Positions 37,270-46,085 of a DNA stretch of 64,000 bases are shown piece by piece. How positions within the stretch are numbered: the stretch's first letter is position 1; every line of letters starts with the position of its first letter. The position numbers and the translations under genes are program-made. Source of the stretch: Methanospirillum stamsii (lineage in GTDB: Archaea > Halobacteriota > Methanomicrobia > Methanomicrobiales > Methanospirillaceae); the NCBI RefSeq assembly GCF_003173335.1, contig NZ_QGMZ01000001.1, positions 1-64,000 on the forward strand. The letters run 5' to 3'. Below the pieces are notes generated by a model. It made no database searches and had not been told where the DNA came from. It saw only the letters and a list, made by a program, of their open reading frames with translations.

Positions 37270-38928
37270 ATGAAAGAGAGATGGAACACCTGGAGAAAAG
37301 AACCAGTTTCAGGTGCATTTCTCATATCTATCCTGTTTGCACTAATCCTTTTTCCGTACTGGTGGCTTTTAGACCAGTGGTCGCGAACGTTCTTTATCGA
37401 TCATGTAACCCAATTTACCTTTACTTCAACCACATTCATCGTTGTTCTGGCCATTATTGACAGCACTTTTCTCATTCGCTACTACCAGATATTACAGAAG
37501 AATAAACTTGCGCATGCAATGAATGAGATATGTGAAAATGCAGAAAATTGCAGGGCCATGGTAGAAAATGCCCCATTTCCCATAATTGTTACAAAATATC
37601 TTGATAATTCAATCCTCGTGATGAATAAGGAAGCAAAGATATTATTTTTAGAGAATCCTGAGGATAACGTAGAGAAAAAAATCAGTGAAGAATTTTTAAG
37701 CATCATTAAAACCGAACATTTTTCAGATACCTTGCCCGGAAAAAAACAGGTTTTTGGCTATGAAATTTCTTTTGATACAAAAACCAGGGGGACCATATAC
37801 ACATCCCTGTCAGCGAATGTTATCGATTTTCTTGGAGAGAGAGCAATTTTTACCGCTTTTGTGGATATTACCGACCGAATAGCCCTTGAGCGGGAGATCT
37901 TACGAAGAGAAGAAAAATTTTCCACATTTTTCCATGAAGTTCCAAATCCCCTTCTGATACTCTCAGATACCGGACACATACTCGAAGTAAATTCCGGATG
38001 TGAACAATACTTTGGATTGAAAAAAGAAGACATAATAACAAAAAAACTGGATGAATTAATTATTTTTTCAGAGTTCAATCAGGACTCAATTACTCAGCTG
38101 AAAGAAACTAAATTATCTTCCATTGAAACACTCATTGAACTTCCGGATGGACAGAAGAGATATGTTATACTTCATATCCGATTGATCAGTATCAGGAATA
38201 TTACCCATACTCTCCTTTTGATTCAGGATATAGACGAGATAAAAAGGGTTCAGAATGCTATCAGCCAGGCAAATAACCAGCTTTCCATTCTGAATAGTAT
38301 AACCCGTCATGATATCCTGAACAGGATTATGATAATAACTTCATTTGGGCAATTATTAGAGAAAAAAATCTCTGATGAACCGGAAAAACGCTGGATATCA
38401 ATAATCCTGCAATCGGCAGAAGACATTCATACCCTGATAGATTTTACCCGTCAATACCAGGATCTTGGATTACATGAACCAAAATGGCAGGATGTATCAG
38501 AGATCATGCAGAAATCAGGTATTCGTTCACTTCTATCAGACATCTCGCTCCACCTGCCTGATGAATCCATAGAAATTTATGCAGATCCCATGCTTGAAAA
38601 AGTCCTGTACAACCTCGTGGATAATTCAGTCCGGCATGGAGAACGGGTAACTGATATCACCCTTTCGTATAAGAAAAATGGAGATAACCTGGTTCTCAGG
38701 TATGAAGATAATGGGATCGGAATTGATGAAAAAGACAAAAAAAATATCTTTACCAAGGGTTTTGGGAAGAATACCGGCCTTGGATTATTTCTTATCAGGG
38801 AAATTTTAAGTCTTACCAATATTACCATAACCGAACATGGAGAAAAAGACACCGGGGTCAGATTTGATATGAAAATTCCATCCGGAACATTTCGAACAGT
38901 AACAAAGGAAGCAAAGACGGAGTCCTGA
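37270..38928 (+). CDS. Membrane PAS sensor histidine kinase
   Basis: The 552-residue protein has two membrane helices (about residues 14-35 and 50-70), then two PAS domains (about 90-205 and 210-330; the second has FFHEVPNPLLILSDTGHILE). The phosphoacceptor region is SITRHDILNRIMIITSFGQ, with His in the TRHDILN box typical of methanogen kinases. The ATPase domain shows KVLYNLVDNSVRHGE, YEDNGIGIDEKDKKNIF and GFGKNTGLGLFLIREIL. It autophosphorylates and passes the phosphate to a receiver. No complete receiver gene is adjacent. The stop overlaps the possible start of the next gene (CTGA). Confidence 0.88.
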   Translation: MKERWNTWRKEPVSGAFLISILFALILFPYWWLLDQWSRTFFIDHVTQFTFTSTTFIVVLAIIDSTFLIRYYQILQKNKLAHAMNEICENAENCRAMVENAPFPIIVTKYLDNSILVMNKEAKILFLENPEDNVEKKISEEFLSIIKTEHFSDTLPGKKQVFGYEISFDTKTRGTIYTSLSANVIDFLGERAIFTAFVDITDRIALEREILRREEKFSTFFHEVPNPLLILSDTGHILEVNSGCEQYFGLKKEDIITKKLDELIIFSEFNQDSITQLKETKLSSIETLIELPDGQKRYVILHIRLISIRNITHTLLLIQDIDEIKRVQNAISQANNQLSILNSITRHDILNRIMIITSFGQLLEKKISDEPEKRWISIILQSAEDIHTLIDFTRQYQDLGLHEPKWQDVSEIMQKSGIRSLLSDISLHLPDESIEIYADPMLEKVLYNLVDNSVRHGERVTDITLSYKKNGDNLVLRYEDNGIGIDEKDKKNIFTKGFGKNTGLGLFLIREILSLTNITITEHGEKDTGVRFDMKIPSGTFRTVTKEAKTES

Positions 38929-39821
38929 TAATCATCACAGACATTATCATTAACCGGCTTTCTGACAGGGTCCGGATTCTTACCTTTGATGACGGCATTT
39001 CACTTGTTATCTTCTTTGGCCCCCATCACACGTTTTTGTGTGATACCCACTTAGGTCCGGAATCGATGAAAGAAGTCATCCCCTATCTGAATCAGGATCC
39101 GGCCTTTTGTGACCTGGTTATCTTTAATTCACATTCTGACTGGGACCATATCTGGGGAAATTGTGCTTTTTTGGATTCAATAATAATCGGCCATGTTACA
39201 TGCAGAGAAAGAATGCAAGAGCGGGGAGCTTTTGACTTAAACCGACAGTCATCTCTGACCAGGGGGCACGTGACCCTCATACCTCCTGGCCTGACCTTTA
39301 AAGAAGAAATATGCTTTGAAGATGATGACATCGAATTCATCTATGCACCCGGTCATACCATTGATTCATCCATCTGTTATGACCGGAAAGAGCGGATTTT
39401 GTATGTCGGTGACCTTGTAGAAGGTCCTATTCCGTATCTTGATTATGACCGGCTGGATATCTATCTTGAGACTTTGGAGATGCTTCTTATATTTCCCGCC
39501 GATATTATGATTTCCGCCCATTCAGGAATTGTTACAAAGGATTTGATAATCAGGAACATGGAGTATATCAGAGAGGTCATCAAAGGAAATAAGATAGATA
39601 CGAGAACTTTCGGTCAATACGAAGCAGTACACCGGATAAACCTCAATACCCTGCTTATGCTCAGGTATGAAAAACTTGCGAAAAAAATGCTTAAGAATGC
39701 ATATGATTTTTCATCGTTCTGGTCAGTTCCTTCAAATCTGGATAACATCTCTCTGGATGAACTGGAAGAATTAATGAAGAACTACCTCAAAAATCCAGGC
39801 AGTAAACACCTGGGGATTTAA
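38925..39821 (+). CDS. Metallo-beta-lactamase-fold hydrolase with unusual start
   Basis: The catalytic core shows VIFNSHSDWDHIWGN (metal-binding HxDxDH variant), APGHTIDSS and LYVGDLVEGP, the standard MBL-fold metal sites. The open frame extends upstream of the nearest TTG (39036) through a family-like first strand, NRLSDRVRILTFDDGISLV, back to the kinase stop. No ATG, GTG or TTG lies in those codons. The likely start is CTG at 38925, overlapping the kinase TGA, or ATA/ATC just after it with GGAG five to eight bases upstream. Translation is probably coupled to the kinase. The substrate is unknown. Confidence 0.72.
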   Translation: MIIITDIIINRLSDRVRILTFDDGISLVIFFGPHHTFLCDTHLGPESMKEVIPYLNQDPAFCDLVIFNSHSDWDHIWGNCAFLDSIIIGHVTCRERMQERGAFDLNRQSSLTRGHVTLIPPGLTFKEEICFEDDDIEFIYAPGHTIDSSICYDRKERILYVGDLVEGPIPYLDYDRLDIYLETLEMLLIFPADIMISAHSGIVTKDLIIRNMEYIREVIKGNKIDTRTFGQYEAVHRINLNTLLMLRYEKLAKKMLKNAYDFSSFWSVPSNLDNISLDELEELMKNYLKNPGSKHLGI

Positions 39822-39860
39822 GTGCTATACAAATAATTCAGCAGAGAAATTTTCCGGTAG

Positions 39861-39968
39861 GTTTTCTCCGGAGAACTTTTAATTGATGATGAATCAATAA
39901 CTCAATACCTTAAACGTTATCTGAATCCTCCTGATCGAGTATATACAACAAAACCCAGGTGTCAATGA
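39861..39968 (+). pseudogene. Possible response-regulator N-terminal remnant
   Basis: A frame between the MBL gene and the archaellin reads ELLIDDESITQYLKRYL, like the first strand and acidic pair of a receiver domain, then ends TGA without the phosphoacceptor Asp or the rest of the fold. It lies close to a histidine kinase. The stretch is too short for certainty. Confidence 0.3.
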
Positions 39969-40477
39969 TGGAAAAAAATAATGCATTCTCCGGACTTGAA
40001 GCAGCAATTGTTATGATAGCTTTTGTGGTTGTTGCAGCGGTATTTGGATATAGCATGATTAGTATGGGTTTTTTTGCAACCCAGAAAGTTCAGGAAGTTA
40101 CCTATGCCGGAATAAAACAGAGTGCATCAGTTGCGATTACCGACGGACTCATCCGGGGTCAGTACGATGAAACGAACGGCTTAACATCACTCACTTTTAG
40201 TCTTTCGATTCCGGAGACCGGAGAGCCGATTGATCTTTCAAAGATGATATATTTTTATGCCAAAAATAGTGATATGGGAAGTGAGATACCCCTCTCATCT
40301 ATATCACCAAACTCAGGAATTTTACGGGCCGGGGATAGTACCAGGGTCAGACTATCAGGACTTTCAGGACCAAAAGCGGGAGGGTCATTTTCACTTGAGA
40401 TAAAGCCACCGACCGGAGCATCAACCCTCATCCAGAGAACACTGCCATCCGGATTTGATGGAGGATATATATCATAA
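39968..40477 (+). CDS. flaB: Archaellin (archaeal flagellin)
   Basis: The 169-residue protein begins MEKNNAFSGLEAAIVMIAFV, the class III signal of archaellins: a short polar leader cleaved by the prepilin peptidase FlaK/PibD before the hydrophobic helix (about residues 9-30). The rest is a beta-rich outer domain with an Ile/Thr-rich pattern. It forms the archaellum filament. ATG 39968 is favoured because AGGTG lies seven bases upstream. No other archaellum gene is in the window, so it is an isolated or secondary archaellin. Confidence 0.85.
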   Translation: MEKNNAFSGLEAAIVMIAFVVVAAVFGYSMISMGFFATQKVQEVTYAGIKQSASVAITDGLIRGQYDETNGLTSLTFSLSIPETGEPIDLSKMIYFYAKNSDMGSEIPLSSISPNSGILRAGDSTRVRLSGLSGPKAGGSFSLEIKPPTGASTLIQRTLPSGFDGGYIS

Positions 40478-40563
40478 CCGGTTTCATCATCACGATAATA
40501 AAATACTGGGAATCCTTTTTTTTGTAATTGCGAAACTTTATGCAATAATCCCAAAGATGATGA

Positions 40564-41751
40564 TCACGAATATTTTTTACTTATCGTCCGGACAATCTTT
40601 TCAATTGCATCCATACCATGCATGATTTTTCCGACGTCAAGACAATCCATGGTATCTTTTTGAGTATGAATAATCTTTTGAGTAATATCCCATTCTGCAG
40701 CAGTAGTAAATGCCATTGCAGGAATATATTTTAGACTAAATAACATATGATCACCCTGAGGCCAGGGATCTTTTTGGATGACACCCGGATACCTGCCCCT
40801 GACCTTTTCTGATATCTCCACCATATCCGGAGGACAGGAAAAGTATGCAACACTGGAAAGATGACCCGCAAGCCCTATTCCATCAATATTTACTGCAAGA
40901 AGCACGTTTTTTGGATCAAAGGAGGGTGAAGAGAAATAGGTCATTTCTCCAGGAATATTGTAACATTCCTCACCATTAAAGAAGACAAATTCGAGGGGAT
41001 TTTGTGGTGCTCCTCTCCGGAGCCTATCAGCAAGTATCATAAGTGCACTAACCCCTGATGCATTGTCAAGTGCTCCCGGAGTATAATATTTCGTGTCTAA
41101 ATGAGCACAAAGAATTATTTTTTTCCCTTCTCCCGGAGTCCTGCAGATTACATTAGCCGCACGTGCCTGATATGACGCAGTATTCATCATCAAATCTATC
41201 GTGTGGCCTGAATTTTCCAGGAGAATGTTTCCATATCCTGCAGGCACGGTCCCGGAGGGAATATGAAAATCACCATCAATGATTACCGGGATTGCATTGT
41301 TATCAGGACTGATGAACAAGATTGCTTCAGGATTTTTCTCCTCAAGTAACCGGATTATCTCCTGATGACTCTCCGGCTGATAGAATGGAAAATTCTTCGG
41401 CATCAGGGGTTCTATTGCCAGTTCGCCAGAAAGAACAGCGATTTTTCCGGATAAATCACTGCTTTTTAGTTCGTTAAGACTTTTTATTACAATTGCCGGA
41501 GCATTCAGGGAACATGAAGGAGAATGTGGATTTACGGTAATCGGGATACTCTCCTCCTGCAGATTACATGATGCAGCATAATAATTCCAGTTCATGCAGT
41601 CAAACAACTGATAGTTTACCGGATATCCGATACATTCCAGGTGTTTTCCGATATACTCCATTGCCTGACGATTTGATAGTGTACCAACCGGCCTCTCCCC
41701 GATGGTATTACAGAGTGTTTTCAGATGCCCAAAGAGTATGGCCGGATTCAT
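40564..41751 (-). CDS. M28-family zinc aminopeptidase
   Basis: The 395-residue protein has the M28 metal ligands: His and Asp in CAHLDTKYYTPGALDNASGV, Glu pair in FFNGEECYN, Asp in LLAVNIDGIGLAG and His in PQGDHMLFS. It contains a PA-like insert around LEEKNPEAILFIS. There is no clear signal peptide, so it may be cytosolic. M28 enzymes remove N-terminal residues from peptides using two zinc ions. The gene ends 56 bp before the 3' end of the next minus-strand gene, so they may share a transcript. Confidence 0.82.
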   Translation of the reverse strand: MNPAILFGHLKTLCNTIGERPVGTLSNRQAMEYIGKHLECIGYPVNYQLFDCMNWNYYAASCNLQEESIPITVNPHSPSCSLNAPAIVIKSLNELKSSDLSGKIAVLSGELAIEPLMPKNFPFYQPESHQEIIRLLEEKNPEAILFISPDNNAIPVIIDGDFHIPSGTVPAGYGNILLENSGHTIDLMMNTASYQARAANVICRTPGEGKKIILCAHLDTKYYTPGALDNASGVSALMILADRLRRGAPQNPLEFVFFNGEECYNIPGEMTYFSSPSFDPKNVLLAVNIDGIGLAGHLSSVAYFSCPPDMVEISEKVRGRYPGVIQKDPWPQGDHMLFSLKYIPAMAFTTAAEWDITQKIIHTQKDTMDCLDVGKIMHGMDAIEKIVRTISKKYS

Positions 41752-41809
41752 GATAAAAAAAGGGTATAGTTACTGAAATGATTTTCCTCGAATGCAGAGC
41801 ATTACCAGG

Positions 41810-42442
41810 TTAACTTTTCCGGACAGTAAATTCGGCATATTCCATGTCTTTTTCATTTTTCGGATCCCAGATATTTGTCATGGTTGTGCTGGGATAGATC
41901 TTCTGTTTGATTAAATCCCATCCATTTGGCATACTGACGCCTTCCCTGACAACTTCATGTGATGCATCATACACATTGACATGATAAGTTCCGGGTGCAA
42001 AAGGCACTTCTTTAACCTTCTCTGAAATCTCAGCAGACCAGGACATCTGACCGTCATCAGTTTTTGTTACCGGTACTGATATGAGTAAATAATCTGATGA
42101 GATGTTTACCGGCTGATAGGTCTTCGTTCCATCCACGTTATACCTGATTAAATTATATCCTGCTGACTGAGAACTATCGGCTGAATTTGAAAGTTCCAAA
42201 AATTTTACTCTTCCGGATTCATCTTCCTTTGCATAAGCAGACGTTGTATCCCAGATCTTTTTCGGGAATATTTCAACACCGATTTTCTTGCAGTTTTCAA
42301 TCGTCGTCGTTCCCGTAATGTTAAATTTTTCTCCAATCTGGAGATTTCCGATCGGATCAATGGAAATCGTTTGATTTGCCTGGACACCAATTACAATTCC
42401 GGCTATAAGAACTACAATCAGGATAATTCTTTTAAAGAACAT
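41810..42442 (-). CDS. Secreted beta-rich protein
   Basis: I chose ATG 42442 (MFFKRIILIVVLIAGIVIGV) because a signal peptide starts directly there, giving 210 residues. The mature part begins NQTISIDPIGNLQIGEKFNI, a beta-sandwich-like pattern repeated in methanogen secreted proteins (DUF3821-associated C-terminal style). It ends AEFTVRKS. No catalytic motif was seen. It may be a surface component like those at 3-26 kb. Confidence 0.65.
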   Translation of the reverse strand: MFFKRIILIVVLIAGIVIGVQANQTISIDPIGNLQIGEKFNITGTTTIENCKKIGVEIFPKKIWDTTSAYAKEDESGRVKFLELSNSADSSQSAGYNLIRYNVDGTKTYQPVNISSDYLLISVPVTKTDDGQMSWSAEISEKVKEVPFAPGTYHVNVYDASHEVVREGVSMPNGWDLIKQKIYPSTTMTNIWDPKNEKDMEYAEFTVRKS

Positions 42443-42613
42443 TTTCCAACCTTCTGAATTATAAAAACTCAATAGAAGAGTTTTAAATCATTAATGTACT
42501 TCTATCTTTTACGTTTTGTTCCCATAAGTGGTTTCTTATCTTATCAAAATTCTATAGGTAAAAATATAAAAAAAATAATAATACCATTTTCACTGAAAAT
42601 AGTCACAATGAAT

Positions 42614-42633
42614 GCCAAGCAACGTTGCTAGGC
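42614..42633. promoter_or_regulatory. 20-bp near-perfect palindrome upstream of a PKD gene
   Basis: The centre AGCAACGTTGCT is a perfect 12-bp palindrome, extended by GCC and GGC with one A/A mismatch on each side. It lies 58 bp before the PKD membrane-protein start in a very AT-rich stretch. The geometry suits a regulator site or a short hairpin in the leader. Confidence 0.45.
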
Positions 42634-42690
42634 AAAAATTGATATGAAATCTATACATAGTTACTAAAATTAAAAAATTTTCAGGAAATT

Positions 42691-44979
42691 ATGTATGATC
42701 CAAAAAAAAATAACCGGATCAATTCTTTCATTAAAACAAATTTTTTTTTTACAAAAAGAACTGTTTTTTTAAAACACCACATGATTTTATTCTGGATATC
42801 CAGATTTTATTTTAAATTGTCAAAAAATAAAAAACCCTTTTCTATTGATAAACTATTCCTCATAGTTTTTTTTCTTTTGATAATACCCAATTTATTATCC
42901 ATTCCGGCAACGGCTAACCCAATAGGAAATTTCTCACAATTAACTCATTCAATCGTTTTGAACAATATTTCATCTCAGGATAATTCATTGGATTACCAAG
43001 TCATTCAGACATCTGATGAAAAAACTATAACAATATCAGGTCATGTATATACTGGAGATAATAATGATTCATTAAACCCCGCTTCTTCAGTCAGACTAAT
43101 TATTGCTCCATCGTTATACCCGGATAAATTCAACGAAAAGGATATTTTCCAGGAAAAATACAGTGACAATTCTGGTTATTACCAGTTTAATTTCATCCCA
43201 GGTTATATTGACATTATTGAACAGATAATCCCCAAATACTACCATATAATACTGTATCCACCTGATGATTCAAAAGCAGTGACTGCTCGTTCTTCATCAG
43301 GAATAATATCCAGTCCAACATCTATTGTACTTCCCTTTCACAATTCAAAGACATTATTTGAGAATAATAATTTTTGGATCCTTTTTCCGCCGACTGCAGT
43401 CTTTGATATGAATCCTTCATCTGGAATAGGAACCACACCTCTGACTATACAATTTTCTGATATATCAAAAGGAAATCCTACATCAAGAGAATGGAATTTT
43501 GGTGATGGCACTACTTCTTCGTTACAGGACCCAAAACACACCTATACCAATCCAGGAATTTATACGGTAATCTTTACGGCATCTAATGAAGTTGGAAGTA
43601 CAGCCGTTGAGAAAAGAATTTATGCACAAAACCAACCGATACTTAAAATATCACCATCGTCTGGAAAAACGGGAATAAAAGTTAATGCCGATGGAAGTTT
43701 TTCCATAATATCACAAGGGGAAAGATTGACCATGCTCTCCAGGAAGGTTTATGTTGCAGATGTGTTTTTTGATGATCTAAAACTCATTGATGACAATCCA
43801 ATTTCTGATGATGGGTCATTTTCCATTCCCCTCATAATCCCTGACGGAGTAAAATCCGGTCCACACGAGATAACGGTATCTTATGGGAATGAAGAGGTAC
43901 ATGCAACATTTACTGTCACAAACATTCCTCCCGAAGTAAGTATCAGTGCAAATCCATCTTCCGGTAAAACACCACTTGAGGTTCAATTTTCTGCAGAATA
44001 TTCAATGCATCCGGATGATGAAATAAAATCAATCGAATGGGATTTTGGAGACAATACACGCGACATTCAAAAAATAGTTAATCATACCTATCATATTCCC
44101 GGAAAATATCTTGTAAAACTTACTATCACGGGCAATATCGGATTATCCGGAACTGATACTACACAGATACAGGTATTCAATACCCCTCCGATTGCTTACG
44201 CAATGGCAGAACCCATGGAAGGAGCAGGAACTCTTACCTTCAGGTTTGATGGATCCAGATCCTGTGATCCGGATGGAAAGATCACATCATATCACTGGGA
44301 TTTTGGTGATGGTAATACCGAAAATGGACAAACTGTTCTTCATACATTCAAAATCCAGGGATCATATCACGTAATCCTTACTGTAACTGATGAACTAGGA
44401 AGTTCAATAGACGATACTCTTACCGTAAGAACCGTAAACAGACCTCCCGTAGCCATTATCACAATTGACCTGGAAAAAGGAGATGCCCCATTTAATATTA
44501 CCAGCGATGGTTCTGAATCTTATGATCCAGATAATGATAATCTGACATATTCATGGAAATTTGGAGACGGACAAATCGGGACAGGAAAGATAGTTCATCA
44601 TATCTATAAAAATGCAGAAGAATATCCACTTACCCTCACAGTTACAGATACTGGAGGCCTGACTAACAGTACAACAGTAACTATAATTGTTAATTTACCA
44701 TTCCCGCTCCTTTTAATTCTAATTTTCCTGACAGGGACCGGAGCAGCATTGATGTTTTATCGCCATATTCAAAAATCAAATATTAATAGAACATCCGAAG
44801 AAAACAAGGAAACATCAGAAAAAAACACCTCCCCTAAAAAACCAGCTCAATACCCGGATTTAAGTTACGAATTCAAGAGTGGGATCGAATGCACAAATCC
44901 CAATGAAATCAGACATACAGACATTAAAATGGAAATAAATACAGGAATATTAAAAAAAGGTGAAAATAATGAGTTATAG
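42691..44979 (+). CDS. Membrane-anchored protein with four PKD domains
   Basis: The 762-residue protein has a long basic N-terminal region before a hydrophobic segment (about residues 48-75, ending PATAN) that exports it. A carboxypeptidase-like region (TISGHVYTGDNN) follows. Four PKD domains come next, with the signatures REWNFGDGTTS, IEWDFGDNTRD, YHWDFGDGNTE and YSWKFGDGQIG. A C-terminal membrane helix (FPLLLILIFLTGTGAALMFY) is followed by a charged cytosolic tail. ATG 42691 has AGGA five bases upstream. The gene overlaps the next by 11 bp, so the two products may work together across the membrane. Confidence 0.78.
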   Translation: MYDPKKNNRINSFIKTNFFFTKRTVFLKHHMILFWISRFYFKLSKNKKPFSIDKLFLIVFFLLIIPNLLSIPATANPIGNFSQLTHSIVLNNISSQDNSLDYQVIQTSDEKTITISGHVYTGDNNDSLNPASSVRLIIAPSLYPDKFNEKDIFQEKYSDNSGYYQFNFIPGYIDIIEQIIPKYYHIILYPPDDSKAVTARSSSGIISSPTSIVLPFHNSKTLFENNNFWILFPPTAVFDMNPSSGIGTTPLTIQFSDISKGNPTSREWNFGDGTTSSLQDPKHTYTNPGIYTVIFTASNEVGSTAVEKRIYAQNQPILKISPSSGKTGIKVNADGSFSIISQGERLTMLSRKVYVADVFFDDLKLIDDNPISDDGSFSIPLIIPDGVKSGPHEITVSYGNEEVHATFTVTNIPPEVSISANPSSGKTPLEVQFSAEYSMHPDDEIKSIEWDFGDNTRDIQKIVNHTYHIPGKYLVKLTITGNIGLSGTDTTQIQVFNTPPIAYAMAEPMEGAGTLTFRFDGSRSCDPDGKITSYHWDFGDGNTENGQTVLHTFKIQGSYHVILTVTDELGSSIDDTLTVRTVNRPPVAIITIDLEKGDAPFNITSDGSESYDPDNDNLTYSWKFGDGQIGTGKIVHHIYKNAEEYPLTLTVTDTGGLTNSTTVTIIVNLPFPLLLILIFLTGTGAALMFYRHIQKSNINRTSEENKETSEKNTSPKKPAQYPDLSYEFKSGIECTNPNEIRHTDIKMEINTGILKKGENNEL

Positions 44980-45541
44980 TATTGATTTTCAACCAGTCAT
45001 TCCAAGTGCCATAACACAGGCACTTCATGAAGTTGTGGAAGGAGGAAAATCAGATTATCTCGCAGAAACATTAAAATGGTTGATAAAAAGCGGATTGAAT
45101 GATGATGATGCAACCAATCTGCTGATTTCATCGTTATCTAAAAATATTTCACATGATATCAGTCATGGAATTGTTCAGATAACCATCGAAAACCTGGATG
45201 ATAAGATGGAGATCAACACGAAAATTGAAAAACAACTCGATGATTTCTTCCAACATGTTGAAATTATTATAAAATCCGGAGTGATTGATCTCATTTGTCA
45301 GACCTTCTGGTTTAAGGTATCATCTCGGGTCGTCATTTATGATCTCAAAGTTAACCTGGAAAATAACAGAATATCGGCTATAGATTCCGGGATGCTCAAT
45401 GCATATATAACTCTGGCATATTGTGGACTTAAAAAAGAAAATGACAATCCGGATATCTTATTCAAAAATGAAAAAATATTCGAATTGGATCTTTCAAATA
45501 TTATTAAGTTCAGAAACGATGATGATAACAAAAAATCCTGA
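44969..45541 (+). CDS. Cytosolic protein coupled to the PKD membrane protein, function unknown
   Basis: The 190-residue protein starts at ATG 44969 (MSYSIDFQPVIPSAITQALH), with GGTG eleven bases upstream, and overlaps the end of the PKD gene by 11 bp. The first half is helical (YLAETLKWLIKSGLNDDDAT, charged). The second half is beta-rich, around RVVIYDLKVNLENNRIS. No known domain is recognised and there is no signal peptide. Tight coupling suggests it binds the cytosolic tail of the PKD protein or shares a stoichiometric role. Confidence 0.6.
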   Translation: MSYSIDFQPVIPSAITQALHEVVEGGKSDYLAETLKWLIKSGLNDDDATNLLISSLSKNISHDISHGIVQITIENLDDKMEINTKIEKQLDDFFQHVEIIIKSGVIDLICQTFWFKVSSRVVIYDLKVNLENNRISAIDSGMLNAYITLAYCGLKKENDNPDILFKNEKIFELDLSNIIKFRNDDDNKKS

Positions 45542-45580
45542 ATTTTTATTTTCTATTTGAATTACGGATTAAAAAAAAGA

Positions 45581-46084
45581 TTATTTTCCTGAACTTACCA
45601 ATGCTGATCCCCTTTGAAGGGCAATCTTTCCGGTCCTGACAAGTTCGAGTATTCCATAGGGTTTAAGGAGGTCTTCTATTGCGGTTATCTTCCCACTGTC
45701 ACCGGTAACCTCAACCACCAGGGTATCCAATCCGACATCTATAATTTTTGCCCGGAAAATACCTGCTATCTGCATTATTTCTGACCTGGCAGTTCCAGGT
45801 TCTGCCCGGATCTTAATAAGAGCCAGTTCACGCTCAACATGTTCATATTCAGAGACATCAAGAACCTTGATGACCTCAATCAGTTTATTGAGCTGTTTTT
45901 TCACCTGTTCAATCTGGACATCATTTCCGGTAACGACTATCGTAATCCGGCTGGTATCCGGTTGTTCACAATGCCCTACTGCAAGGCTCTCAATATTAAA
46001 ACCCCGGCGGGAGAAAAGACCAGTCACCCGGGATAAAACACCCGGACTATCCTCTACCAGGACACTGAATATATGAGCAGTCAT
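45581..46084 (-). CDS. ilvN: Acetolactate synthase small regulatory subunit
   Basis: The 167-residue protein starts at ATG 46084 (MTAHIFSVLVEDSPGVLSRV), one base after the ilvB stop and with GAGGAGGGG seven bases upstream. I prefer this to an ATG five codons earlier. It has an ACT domain (VLSRVTGLFSRRGFNIESLA) and a C-terminal ALS-associated region. It binds IlvB, raises its activity and mediates feedback inhibition by valine. The length matches archaeal IlvN. It is the last gene of cimA-ilvB-ilvN. Confidence 0.92.
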   Translation of the reverse strand: MTAHIFSVLVEDSPGVLSRVTGLFSRRGFNIESLAVGHCEQPDTSRITIVVTGNDVQIEQVKKQLNKLIEVIKVLDVSEYEHVERELALIKIRAEPGTARSEIMQIAGIFRAKIIDVGLDTLVVEVTGDSGKITAIEDLLKPYGILELVRTGKIALQRGSALVSSGK

Positions 46085-46085
46085 A

